Shown here: piece after piece, positions 51,233-59,577 of the stretch | Layout of the letters: every line of letters begins with the position of its first letter | How positions within the stretch are numbered: the stretch's first letter is position 1 | Origin: Myxococcota bacterium | Lineage (GTDB): Bacteria; Myxococcota_A; Bradymonadia; UBA7976; UBA1532 | Reading direction: 5' to 3' | DNA: 64,000 bases | Assembly: GCA_963169045.1 (NCBI GenBank) | Contig: CAUJDF010000090.1 | Coordinates: 23,124-87,123 of the forward strand | Translations under genes and position numbers: made by a program | The notes under the pieces: generated by a model | Told to the model about the DNA's origin: nothing | Database searches by the model: none | What the model saw: only the letters and a program-made list of their open reading frames with translations

Positions 51233-52269
51233 GCCAGGAGCTCGCCCGCGCCCTCGCCGACGCCAGGTCGGCGGTCTATCTGCTCCACGGCGACGAGCCG
51301 TTCCTCACGCGCCGTGCCGTCCAATGGCTGCGCGAGCGCGTCCTCGCCGGCGGTCTCGAGGACTTCAACCTCGACCGCTTCGACGCGAAGGACCGCCCCG
51401 GCGTCGACCGGATCGTCGAGGCCGCGCGGACGCTGCCGATGATGGCCGAACGCCGCCTCGTGTGGGTACAGAACGCCGAGGCGCTCTTCGCGGCGCGCGG
51501 CGACGCGGTCGAGCCTCTCGTCCGCTACGTGACGTCGCCGGATCCGTCGAGCTGCCTGGTGCTCGCCGCGTCCGTCGCCGTCGACAAGCGCGCCGCGCTC
51601 TACAAGCGCATCCAGCAGCACGGAACGATCTACGAGGCCGTGGCGCCGCGTGAGCGCGAGCTTGCCGCCTGGGTCGCCGAGCAGGCGCGCGCGCGCGGAC
51701 GGACGCTGACCGCCGACGCGGCGGCATGCCTCGTCGAGGCGATCGGCCGCGAGCTCGGCACGCTCGACGCCGCGGTCGAGCGCCTGACGCTCTTCGTCGA
51801 AGGCGACGCGGCCATCGACCTCGCCGCCGTCGAGCAGGTGGTGCCGCAGAGCCGCACGCGGACGATCTGGGAGCTGCTCGATGCCGTCGCCGATCGCAAG
51901 GCGGCCGAGGCGCTGGCGCGTGCCCACGAGTTGATGGGGCAGGGGGAAGCGGCCCTGAAGCTGCTGACGATGATCGCCCGGCAGTTCCGGCAGCTGCTCG
52001 TCGGCCGCGGCGCACGCGCGTCGGGCGCGAGCGCGGAGGAGTGCGCGGCCGCCGCCGGCATCCCGCCGTTCCGTGCGCGAGCCTTCGCGCGCCAGATCGA
52101 CAACTACTCGGGTCGGGAGCTGCTCGCCGCCCTCGAACGACTGGCGGAAGCCGACCGCTCGTTGAAGAGCAGCAAGCTGGACGAGGAGCTGATTCTGGAG
52201 GGGGCGCTGCTGGACCTGTGCCGCCCCGGAGGGGCGGCCGACGGGGTCAGCCCTGCGCGGCGGCCTTGA
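51229..52269 (+). CDS. holA: DNA polymerase III subunit delta
   Basis: A 346-residue clamp-loader subunit. The N-terminal AAA-like part has VYLLHGDEPFLTRRAVQWLRE. The middle has RELAAWVAEQARARGRTLTADAA, and the C-terminal collar domain has LKLLTMIARQFRQLL and YSGRELLAALERLAEADRSLKSS, all typical of HolA. The start is TTG overlapping the lptE stop. It overlaps the convergent rpsT by 23 bp. Confidence 0.93.
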   Translation: MSQELARALADARSAVYLLHGDEPFLTRRAVQWLRERVLAGGLEDFNLDRFDAKDRPGVDRIVEAARTLPMMAERRLVWVQNAEALFAARGDAVEPLVRYVTSPDPSSCLVLAASVAVDKRAALYKRIQQHGTIYEAVAPRERELAAWVAEQARARGRTLTADAAACLVEAIGRELGTLDAAVERLTLFVEGDAAIDLAAVEQVVPQSRTRTIWELLDAVADRKAAEALARAHELMGQGEAALKLLTMIARQFRQLLVGRGARASGASAEECAAAAGIPPFRARAFARQIDNYSGRELLAALERLAEADRSLKSSKLDEELILEGALLDLCRPGGAADGVSPARRP

Positions 52270-52525
52270 GCGCGTTCAGGGCCTTCGTCAGGCGGCCGAT
52301 CTTGCGCGACGCCTGGTTCTTGTGAATCACGCCCTTGCTGGCGGCCTTCTGCAGCGCCTTCATCGCGAGCAGGAGGGCGGCCTCGGACGTCGGGACGTCC
52401 TTCGTGTCGAACGCGCTGCGGACGCGCTTGACCATCGTCCGCGTGGTGCTGCGGTAGTGACGGTTGCGCAGACGCCGCTTCTCGTTCTGGCGGTAGCGCT
52501 TCTCGGCGGACTTCGTGTTGGCCAC
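52247..52525 (-). CDS. rpsT: 30S ribosomal protein S20
   Basis: A 92-residue basic helical protein with MANTKSAEKRYRQNEKRRLRN at the N-terminus (two parts) and the C-terminal KGVIHKNQASRKIGRLTKAL. ATG 52525 is preceded by AGGAGAGA. Length and sequence are normal. holA next to rpsT in convergent orientation is common in Gram-negatives. Confidence 0.97.
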   Translation of the reverse strand: MANTKSAEKRYRQNEKRRLRNRHYRSTTRTMVKRVRSAFDTKDVPTSEAALLLAMKALQKAASKGVIHKNQASRKIGRLTKALNALKAAAQG

Positions 52526-52591
52526 GGGGATCTCTCCTGCGAACTGCGAGCCGCGGGCTTATAGCAGTGGCGCCCGCATGGGTCAAGCGCT

Positions 52592-54133
52592 TCAGCGCCG
52601 CTGGCCGGTGAAGTCGCCCTGCAGGCCGCTCGACCAGCGGCCTTCTTCGATGTTGTCGGCCAGCTTGTCGCCGGTACGGTCGCGCAGCTTGCACTGGCCG
52701 GCCATCGGGAACGTGTCGACGCGCAGCTGGTCGGCAAGTTGTCCCATGAGCCAGTTGCCGAGCGCCTCGAGGCCGGCCTCGCACGCCTCTTCCACGAAGG
52801 GCGCCACGGCGAAGCCGATGATCGAACCCCCCACGTAGTCCGCGACCAGCGACCCCACCGCGTCGCACGGCAGCACGAGCTGCAGCAACTCACCGAAATC
52901 ATTCACGTTGAGACGTTGCGGCAGGATGACGTTCTGCACGAACCAGATCACCGCCACGCCGATGTTCATCTGCAGGCGGTGCTCGCTGATCTCCATGTCG
53001 GCGACGGGCCCGATCGTCCGCGTCAGCCGCGCGTCGAAGTCGCTCTCGCTCGCCGCGATGCCCATCTGGGCGAGATCGATCTCGTAGCGGCCGCACTGCG
53101 CGTCCCCCTGCTGGCATCCGGCGCGCCACAGGAACACCAGTCGGTCCCACCGGTGCCGCCCCTTGAGCGTGCACTGCGGCCCCGCCGCCGTGCCGAGCTC
53201 CATCGTCCCCTGGATCTCCATCTCGGTCAGGACGCCGGAGATGTCCTCGGTCAGGATGAGCATCCACCGCGCCCAGTCGGGCGCGTAGTTGTTCACGATG
53301 TAGTCGTACAGGTAGTTGACGACCGGCTCGACGCCCGCCCGGATGACCGCGCCCCAGATGCCGTCGATGCGATCCTGAATCCAGTCGCCGGCGGCGTCGC
53401 CGGGGTTCGCCAGGAACCGGTGGATGGTGTCGAGCGCGCCGAAGACGCCGTCGCCGAGAAACCGACCGGGCTCGTACAGGTTGACGATCGTGTAGTTGCC
53501 CTGCGTGCCGAGGCACTCGCCCTGACCCAACGGGCCGCCGGGTCCGCCGGGCTCCACGGGTTCGATCGGGTCGGGCTCGCGACCCTCAGGGGGCAGCACG
53601 ACGTCGATCTGGTAGCGCAGGCTCGAGGTGTCCTCGCCCGACATGTAGACGTAGAACGTCTCGGGCCGGGAAGCGCCGGTGACGTCCATGTGCGCCACGC
53701 CGAACTCATTGGTGATCGAGCGTTGCGCCGCCAACGTCGAGGCCACTGCCGCGCCGTCGCGCACCGGTGTCGGCGCGAACTCGATCGTCCGCCCCTGCGC
53801 CGGCTGCCCGGTGTTCGTGACGGCGCGCACGCCGATGCGGAGCACCTGACCGGTGTAGACGAAGAACTTCCCGTCGCCTTCCTGGTTCAGGTAGTAGCCG
53901 CGCTGATCCTCGAGGTCGGAGTTGTCGATCGTCGGCGCCTCGAAGGCGGCGTCGGGCGTGTCCACCTCGCCGGGGCCGATGGAGGGGATGGCGCACTCGC
54001 CGTCGCTGCCGACCTGATAGCCGCCCTCGCACTCGATGGGCTCCGCAACGGGCTCCTCCTTCGGTGCGTTGGCGCAGCCGGCGCACAGCAGGATGGCCAG
54101 CACGGACCCAAGGCGCAGGTTCCCCCGGTTCAT
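52592..54133 (-). CDS. lipoprotein with Ig-like (Big-1-type) domain, unknown function
   Basis: A 513-residue lipoprotein; the signal peptide ends in ILLCAGC. Residues about 90-190 have the Big-1/invasin-like pattern (GVRAVTNTGQPAQGRTIEFAP, then NEFGVAHMDVTGASRPETFYVYMS). A Pro/Gly linker follows (EPGGPGGPLGQGEC). The C-terminal ~300 residues are helical and partly hydrophobic, with YLYDYIVNNYAPDWARWML and SLVADYVGGSIIGFAVAPFVEEA, and may contact a membrane. Function unknown. ATG 54133 is the first in-frame start followed by a signal peptide. Confidence 0.75.
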   Translation of the reverse strand: MNRGNLRLGSVLAILLCAGCANAPKEEPVAEPIECEGGYQVGSDGECAIPSIGPGEVDTPDAAFEAPTIDNSDLEDQRGYYLNQEGDGKFFVYTGQVLRIGVRAVTNTGQPAQGRTIEFAPTPVRDGAAVASTLAAQRSITNEFGVAHMDVTGASRPETFYVYMSGEDTSSLRYQIDVVLPPEGREPDPIEPVEPGGPGGPLGQGECLGTQGNYTIVNLYEPGRFLGDGVFGALDTIHRFLANPGDAAGDWIQDRIDGIWGAVIRAGVEPVVNYLYDYIVNNYAPDWARWMLILTEDISGVLTEMEIQGTMELGTAAGPQCTLKGRHRWDRLVFLWRAGCQQGDAQCGRYEIDLAQMGIAASESDFDARLTRTIGPVADMEISEHRLQMNIGVAVIWFVQNVILPQRLNVNDFGELLQLVLPCDAVGSLVADYVGGSIIGFAVAPFVEEACEAGLEALGNWLMGQLADQLRVDTFPMAGQCKLRDRTGDKLADNIEEGRWSSGLQGDFTGQRR

Positions 54134-54200
54134 CGCGTTCCCCGCAGGCGGTGTCCGCCGCCCGGCTTGCAAAATTCGTGCGTGTGTGAATGGCGCGGTG

Positions 54201-54857
54201 TCATCGCGCTCCTCGAGGCCCGCTGGGGTCGGGCGACCCCAGCGTAGAGGGAACCGCGGTCCCCGGCGGACGGAAGTGGTCCTCGATCGGCCGGATCCGA
54301 TCCGGCGCCGACGGCGGCGGCAGCGCCTTCCGGAGCGCCGGCACGGCGACGTCGCCGGCGAGCGCGAACGAGGCGCCGCCGCGGGACCAGACCACGACGC
54401 GGCCCTGGCTCCCCTCGAAAGCGAAGTCGTTCCACTCGTCGAGCAACTGCTCTGCATGCCGTCCCAGCAGCGGCGCCGCCTCGCCGCCGGCGGCGACCAG
54501 CAACAGTCGACGATCGCCGGCCCGCAGTCCGGCGACGACAGCCGGCTGCCCTTCGACCTGCAGGACGGCCGCTCCCTCGACGGCCGCCTCCAGTCGCGGC
54601 AGCCGCCCGCGCAGGACGGCGGGCGCACCGTGCGTCTCGCTCCAAGAAGGCAGCTCGGCGAGGGCGGACGGCCCCGGCTCGAGGCGCAGGCGACCGGCCG
54701 TCCAGTCGGCGACGAGCGCGAGTGTCCTGTCCGCCAGGGGGACCTCGGGGTGCGCCGGTTCGGCGCCCCGCCAGGCGATCCCGACAGCCAGCGCGACCGC
54801 CGCCGCCACCACCGCGGCCACTGGCGCCACCCGCGCGAGCCGGCCCTCGTCGTTCAT
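54201..54857 (-). CDS. single-pass membrane protein of unknown function
   Basis: A 218-residue protein. A short cytoplasmic N-terminus precedes one transmembrane helix (VAPVAAVVAAAVALAVGIAW, about residues 10-29), then a beta-rich extracytoplasmic domain (LALVADWTAGRLRLEPG, AAVLQVEGQPAVVAGLRAGDRRLLLVA). It is shaped like an anti-sigma factor or sensor but lacks a zinc motif, and no sigma factor gene is next to it. GGGGAG is close upstream of the ATG. Confidence 0.6.
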   Translation of the reverse strand: MNDEGRLARVAPVAAVVAAAVALAVGIAWRGAEPAHPEVPLADRTLALVADWTAGRLRLEPGPSALAELPSWSETHGAPAVLRGRLPRLEAAVEGAAVLQVEGQPAVVAGLRAGDRRLLLVAAGGEAAPLLGRHAEQLLDEWNDFAFEGSQGRVVVWSRGGASFALAGDVAVPALRKALPPPSAPDRIRPIEDHFRPPGTAVPSTLGSPDPSGPRGAR

Positions 54858-54978
54858 CGTCTCCCCCGCCTGCTGCCGAGTGTATCAAGGCGTCCCGGGC
54901 AGCGACGCAAAGAGTTTGACGGGTCGATGTCGTCAATGTAGGTGTAGGGGCTACAGGTAGCCACTCAGGAGGTCGCCG

Positions 54979-55377
54979 ATGGCTCCGATGGACATCCTCC
55001 GTCACCTGCCGTTCATCCGGGTCGCACAGCCCGTCCGCTTCCCGGCGGGCACGGGCGCGGGCAACCGGGCCGCGCCACGCCGCGAGCTTGCCGCCGACGT
55101 GGAGTTGCGCGAGGCGAACGGCGTGGACGAGGCGCTGCCACTCCGACTGTGCGAGGTGAGCGCCACCGGCGCGTTCGTACGGAGCGAGCTGTTGCTGCCC
55201 GTGGGCGCGCCCGTCGAGATGAGCTTCCGGCTCGCCGATCGGCGCGATCTCATTCGCGCCGAAGGCCGTGTCGTCCGCGTCGACGACGACGGCGAGGCGC
55301 CGGGCATGGGCATCCAGTTCGAGCGCATGGCGCCGGAGGCCCGTGCGACGCTTCGCGAGTACACCCTCTGGAGCTGA
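54979..55377 (+). CDS. PilZ-domain protein
   Basis: A 132-residue protein with the PilZ pattern RRELAADVEL, VSATGAFVRSELLLPVGAPVEM, and GMGIQFERMAPEARATLREY. The canonical RxxxR and DxSxxG c-di-GMP motifs are altered (RR at about 35; SATG instead of DxSxxG), so binding is uncertain. AGGAGG is upstream of the ATG. It ends 103 bp before the BMC operon, on the same strand but with a promoter in between. Confidence 0.8.
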   Translation: MAPMDILRHLPFIRVAQPVRFPAGTGAGNRAAPRRELAADVELREANGVDEALPLRLCEVSATGAFVRSELLLPVGAPVEMSFRLADRRDLIRAEGRVVRVDDDGEAPGMGIQFERMAPEARATLREYTLWS

Positions 55378-55409
55378 TCCGCGGCGTCCGGCACGAGCGA
55401 CGAAGGGAA

Positions 55410-55438
55410 TTGCCGCCCCCCGACACCCGTGTTAACGT
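55410..55438 (+). promoter_or_regulatory. sigma-70-like promoter for the BMC operon
   Basis: TTGCCG, 17-nt spacer, TAACGT, 43 nt before the ATG of the first BMC gene. Confidence 0.4.
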
Positions 55439-55480
55439 CCGCGCGATTCCAGGTCCGGCAGAGACAGGCGGCACGGGTCC

Positions 55481-56119
55481 ATGAGCATCACGCTCCGTAC
55501 GTTCGCGTTCCTCGACAGCCTGCAGCCCCAGCTCGCGAGCTTCATCGGCAAGACGTCGCGCGGCTTCCTGCCGGTGCCCGAGATGGCCTCGCTCTGGGTC
55601 GAGATCGCCCCCGGCATCGCCATCAACCGCGTCACCGACGTTGCCCTCAAGGCCACCACCGTCGCTCCGGCCGTCCAGGTCGTCGAGCGCGCCTACGGCC
55701 TGCTCGAGGTGCACGACTGGGACAAGGGCGAGGTGATGAACGCTGGCAACGCCATCCTGTCGGCGCTCGACACTCGGGAAGACCAGCGCATGAAGCCGCA
55801 GGTCGTCTCGAGCCAGATCATCCGCGCAGTCGAGCCCTATCAGTCGCAGATCATCAACCGCAACAGCGCGGGCATGATGATCTTGCCGGGCCAGTCCCTC
55901 TTCATCCTCGAGTGTGTGCCGGCGGCGTACATCACGCTGGCGGCCAACGAGGCCGAGAAGGCGGCGCGCATCTTCCTGGTCGACATCCGCCCGTACGGTG
56001 CCTTCGGGCGCCTCTACCTCTCCGGCACCGAGGCCGAGATCGACGCGGCGGCTGCCGCGGCGATGGCCGCGCTCGAGGGGGTGACCGGGGTGGAGCCGCC
56101 CGCGTTCAAGGACAAGTGA
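55481..56119 (+). CDS. BMC-T shell protein (Hoch_5816-like, stacked-trimer type)
   Basis: A 212-residue tandem-BMC-domain protein. It closely resembles the H. ochraceum trimer Hoch_5816 as I remember it ([79 protein letters not shown]). The adjacent Glu69-Arg70 pair in VVERAYG is at the position that gates the central pore in this type. Such trimers stack in pairs with open/closed pores and are thought to carry larger metabolites or cofactors across the shell. First gene of the BMC operon. Confidence 0.93.
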   Translation: MSITLRTFAFLDSLQPQLASFIGKTSRGFLPVPEMASLWVEIAPGIAINRVTDVALKATTVAPAVQVVERAYGLLEVHDWDKGEVMNAGNAILSALDTREDQRMKPQVVSSQIIRAVEPYQSQIINRNSAGMMILPGQSLFILECVPAAYITLAANEAEKAARIFLVDIRPYGAFGRLYLSGTEAEIDAAAAAAMAALEGVTGVEPPAFKDK

Positions 56120-56179
56120 CACTCGCGGGACCTCCGATGAGGGGTCGCCGCGCTCTACGATGCAGAGGGAGAGAGCTCG

Positions 56180-56479
56180 ATGGCTGACGCTTTGGGGATG
56201 ATCGAAACCCGGGGCTTCGTCGCCATGGTCGAAGCGAGCGACGCCATGGTCAAGGCGGCCAAGGTGGAGCTGGTCGGCTACGAGAAGATCGGCGGCGGCT
56301 ACACCACCGCCATCGTGCGCGGTGACGTCGCGGCCGTGAAGGCGGCGACCGAGGCGGGCGCGCGTGCGGCGGAGCGCGTCGGCGAGCTGGTGAGCGTCCA
56401 CGTCATTCCGCGGCCGCACGCCAACATCGACGCCGTCCTCCCGCTCGGCCGGGCCAAGTCCGGCACGGGCGAGAAGTAA
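56180..56479 (+). CDS. BMC-H shell hexamer protein
   Basis: A 99-residue single BMC domain with the family start [20 protein letters not shown], the pore loop [21 protein letters not shown] and the C-terminal [18 protein letters not shown]. The GGG at about residues 38-40 lines the hexamer pore. It forms the main flat facets. AGAGGGAGAGAG precedes the ATG. The BMC-P gene starts 6 nt after its stop. Confidence 0.97.
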   Translation: MADALGMIETRGFVAMVEASDAMVKAAKVELVGYEKIGGGYTTAIVRGDVAAVKAATEAGARAAERVGELVSVHVIPRPHANIDAVLPLGRAKSGTGEK

Positions 56480-56485
56480 CGCGCC

Positions 56486-56779
56486 TTGGTCATCGGCAAG
56501 GTCATCGGCACGGTCGTCGCCAGCCGCAAGGAGGACGAGCTCGTCGGGCTCAAGCTCCTCGCGGTGGCGCCGATCGATCTGCGCACCGGCCAGGTCAAGG
56601 ACGGGGGCGTGGTCGCCGTCGACTCGGTGGGCGCAGGCGTGGGTGAGGTCGTCCTGTACGCCACCGGTTCGTCGGCGCGGCAGACCACCGTCACCCAGAA
56701 CCGGCCGGTCGACGCCACGATCATGGCCATCGTCGACACGCTCGAGGTCGGCGGCGAGGTCCTCTACCAGAAGGACTGA
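56486..56779 (+). CDS. BMC-P shell pentamer protein (EutN/CcmL family)
   Basis: A 97-residue vertex protein with the start [46 protein letters not shown] and the C-terminal [17 protein letters not shown]. Pentamers close the twelve vertices. A TTG or GTG start is used (the first codon is TTG at 56486). Only one BMC-P is in the window, while H. ochraceum has several. Confidence 0.95.
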   Translation: MVIGKVIGTVVASRKEDELVGLKLLAVAPIDLRTGQVKDGGVVAVDSVGAGVGEVVLYATGSSARQTTVTQNRPVDATIMAIVDTLEVGGEVLYQKD

Positions 56780-56819
56780 GCCCTGAGCTCACCGTACGGG
56801 GGCAGGCAGGGAGGCTCCG

Positions 56820-58250
56820 GTGGACGACCGCAGGATCGCCCATATCGTCGAGCAGGTCGTGGCGAAGCTCGCCGCCGAAGGCGCCATGGGCGCCCCCGCG
56901 GTGTTGCGACATGGCCGCGGCAGCGGTGATGTGACCACGTCGGGCCTGGGCGTCTATCCCACGGTCGACGCCGCCGCCGAGGCGGCGAAGCGCGCCTTCC
57001 ACGAGCTCCACGAGTGCTCGCTCGCCGATCGTGCGCGGTTCATCAAGGCGCTGCGCGAGTGCACGCGCGCCGAACTGCAGAACATCGCGCGCATGGCGGT
57101 CGAGGAGACGAAGCTCGGTCGGGTCGACGACAAGCTCGCCAAGAACACGCTGGTACTCGAGAAGACGCCAGGCATCGAGGCGTTGCAGCCCACGACGTGG
57201 ACGGGCGACCACGGCCTCACCCTCGTCGAGTGGGCGCCCTACGGCGTCATCGGCAGCATCACGCCCTGCACCAACCCGACCGAGACGATCCTCAACAACG
57301 GCATCGGCATGCTTGCGGCGGGCAATGCGATCGTGTTCAACACGCATCCGCTCGCGAAGCGCACGTCGGCATACTTCATCGACAAGCTGAACCGGGCCAT
57401 TCAGGGCGCCGGCGGCCCGTCGACGCTGTTCACCTGCATCGCCGAGCCGACGATCGAGAGCGCGAACGCGCTCATGAAGCACCCCGGCATCCGCCTGATC
57501 GTCGTCACCGGTGGCGGCGCCGTCGTCAAGGCGGCAATGACCTGCGGGAAGCGCGCGATCGCCGCCGGTCCGGGCAACCCGCCGGCCGTCGTCGACGAGA
57601 CGGCTGACATCCAGAAGGCCGCGCGCGACATCGTCTTCGGCGCGTCGCTCGACAACAACATCATCTGCATCGTCGAGAAAGAAATCATCGCCGTCGCCGA
57701 CATCGCCGACATGCTCAAGCGAGAGCTGAAGGCGAGCAGCGCGGTCGAGCTCACCGGTCAGGACGTGAAGCGGCTCGAGAAGCTGCTCATCACCCCCGAC
57801 GACCACGTGAACAAGGACTACGTCGGCAAAGACGCAGCGCGCATCGCTGCCGACGCGGGCATTCGCGTGCCGGAGAGCACCCGGCTGCTCTTCGCCGAGG
57901 TCGACGAGAAGCATCCGTTCGTCCAGCACGAGATGCTCCTGCCCGTCGTGGGCTTCGTGCGCGTGCCCGACGTCGACGCCGCCATCGAGTGCGCCGTCCG
58001 TGTCGAGCACGGTTACGGCCACACGGCGACCATGCACTCCACCAACGTCAACGCCCTCAGCAAGATGGCGAAACGCATCAACTGCGCCATCTTCGTCAAG
58101 AACGCGCCGAGCGCGGCCGGCGTGGGCCTCGATGGCGAGGGTTACACCTCCTGGACCATCGCCAGCCCCACCGGCGAGGGAATGACCTACGCACCGCACT
58201 TCGCGCGCGCCCGCCGGTGCGTGTTGAAGGACGCCTTCCGAATCGTGTGA
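56820..58250 (+). CDS. CoA-acylating aldehyde dehydrogenase, BMC cargo (PduP/EutE type)
   Basis: A 476-residue acylating aldehyde dehydrogenase that oxidises an aldehyde to acyl-CoA with NAD+. The catalytic Cys283 is in ASLDNNIICIVEKE. NAD-binding and core sequences such as YGVIGSITPCTNPTETILNN and RAIAAGPGNPPAVVDE match PduP/EutE. The first ~20 residues (MDDRRIAHIVEQVVAKLAAE) form an amphipathic helix and a linker follows, as in encapsulation peptides that target cargo to the shell. GTG start with GGGAGG 6 nt upstream. The stop overlaps the next BMC-T by TGATG. Confidence 0.95.
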   Translation: MDDRRIAHIVEQVVAKLAAEGAMGAPAVLRHGRGSGDVTTSGLGVYPTVDAAAEAAKRAFHELHECSLADRARFIKALRECTRAELQNIARMAVEETKLGRVDDKLAKNTLVLEKTPGIEALQPTTWTGDHGLTLVEWAPYGVIGSITPCTNPTETILNNGIGMLAAGNAIVFNTHPLAKRTSAYFIDKLNRAIQGAGGPSTLFTCIAEPTIESANALMKHPGIRLIVVTGGGAVVKAAMTCGKRAIAAGPGNPPAVVDETADIQKAARDIVFGASLDNNIICIVEKEIIAVADIADMLKRELKASSAVELTGQDVKRLEKLLITPDDHVNKDYVGKDAARIAADAGIRVPESTRLLFAEVDEKHPFVQHEMLLPVVGFVRVPDVDAAIECAVRVEHGYGHTATMHSTNVNALSKMAKRINCAIFVKNAPSAAGVGLDGEGYTSWTIASPTGEGMTYAPHFARARRCVLKDAFRIV

Positions 58251-58798
58251 TGTTCGACGGCCCGGCGTTGGGCTTGCTCGAGCTCTGCTCGATCGCCCGT
58301 GGTGTCCGAACGGTCGACGCGATGGTCAAGAAGGCGCCCGTGCGTCTCGTCCACGCATCCAGCACCCACCCCGGCAAGTACACGATCTTGATCCGCGGTG
58401 GCGTCGACGAGGTTGACGAGGCGATCGGCGCCGGCCGCCTCGTGGCGGCAGAGAGCCTCATCGACGAGGTCTTCCTCCCGAATCCGCACGACGATCTGCT
58501 GGCGGTCCTCGCTGAGCCGCGCAGCCCGGTGCTCGAGTCGGTGGCGGTGCTCGAGACGTTCGGCGTCGCGTCGACGATCCGGGGCGCCGACGCCTGCCTG
58601 AAGGCGGCCTCGGTCCACGCGATCCGTCTCGGACTCGCCCGCGACCTCGGAGGCAAGGGCTACTTCATCTTCACCGGCGCGCTGTACGACGTGGAGGCTG
58701 CCGTCGACGCCGGCCTCGCCGCCATCGGCGACGGCCTGCTGGCGGGCTGCGAGATCATCGCCAACCCCCACCCGGACGTCGTCGCGGCCCTCGGCTAG
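58250..58798 (+). CDS. BMC-T shell protein (Hoch_5812-like, single-layer type)
   Basis: A 182-residue protein with two BMC domains: PALGLLELCSIARGVRTVDAM with KYTILIRGGVDEVDEAI, and VAVLETFGVASTIRGADACL with GYFIFTGALYDVEAAVDAG. It resembles the H. ochraceum trimer Hoch_5812 by recollection, which forms single-layer tiles in the facets. The start overlaps the aldehyde dehydrogenase stop by 1 nt. It is the last gene of the operon; the next gene is convergent and ends 2 nt away, with no obvious terminator. Confidence 0.93.
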   Translation: MFDGPALGLLELCSIARGVRTVDAMVKKAPVRLVHASSTHPGKYTILIRGGVDEVDEAIGAGRLVAAESLIDEVFLPNPHDDLLAVLAEPRSPVLESVAVLETFGVASTIRGADACLKAASVHAIRLGLARDLGGKGYFIFTGALYDVEAAVDAGLAAIGDGLLAGCEIIANPHPDVVAALG

Positions 58799-58799
58799 A

Positions 58800-59483
58800 T
58801 CAGAGCGAGTCGATCACCGAAGACAACCTGTGATCGGTCTGATTCATGGGCTTTCGCGTCTTGGTTCGCGTCACGGGCTTGCCTCGAGCCGCAGCCGGGA
58901 GGGGGCCCCTCCGTGCGCGCTCCGCCTTCGGCTTGGGAGCGGCCACGGGGCTCGGCGTCGCCTCGGCAATGGCTGGGGACGGCGTCGCCGCCAGGCGTGC
59001 GTTCTCCGCCTTCAGCCGTTCAATCTCTGCGTGTGCGTCGGCGAGCTCGCGCTCCGCCACCTCGGCCCGGGCCGTCGACGCCCCGAGATCTGCCGCGTGC
59101 CGCAGCGCCGTCCACCCCTCCGTGAGCACAGCGCCGGGCCGACCGTCGGGGCCGAACCGACCGGCGACCCACCACCCCGCCAACGCGAGCGTCGCGGCCA
59201 CGGCCGTGGCGACGGCGATGACGCCGAGCCGCAGGGGACGAGCCGGTACGGGCAGCGCGGCGGGGGCCGCCGGGCTCTCCTGCCGCCAGCGTGCCTCGCG
59301 GCTCGCCTCGATCTCGGCCATCGAGAGGACGCCACCGACGACCTCCTCTGGGACGGGGAGGGGCACGGGGCGTTCCCGAGGCGCAGGCGGCTCGGGCTTC
59401 GCCTCCTCACGCAACATCTCCTGAACTTGCGAGAGTGAGGCGAGGACCGAGTCTTCCGGCAGTCGCCGTGGCCGCGATGGCAT
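58800..59483 (-). CDS. single-pass membrane protein with coiled coil
   Basis: A 227-residue protein of unknown function. A Pro/Glu-rich N-terminal cytosolic part precedes one transmembrane helix (LGVIAVATAVAATLALAGWWVAG, about 85-106, in two parts). A predicted coiled coil follows (ARAEVAERELADAHAEIERLKAENARL) and then a basic Pro/Lys/Arg-rich tail. GGAGG precedes the ATG. It lies after the motA-motB-motB genes on the same strand, about 95 bp behind, so it may be a motor-associated membrane protein; that is only context. Confidence 0.65.
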   Translation of the reverse strand: MPSRPRRLPEDSVLASLSQVQEMLREEAKPEPPAPRERPVPLPVPEEVVGGVLSMAEIEASREARWRQESPAAPAALPVPARPLRLGVIAVATAVAATLALAGWWVAGRFGPDGRPGAVLTEGWTALRHAADLGASTARAEVAERELADAHAEIERLKAENARLAATPSPAIAEATPSPVAAPKPKAERARRGPLPAAARGKPVTRTKTRKPMNQTDHRLSSVIDSL

Positions 59484-59577
59484 GTGCCGACCTCCAAAGC
59501 GCGGAGCCTCTGCCCAGTGCAAGAGGCGAACCGTTCGCGACCGCCCTGTCACGGGCCGCCAGCGAGACATCGACGTC

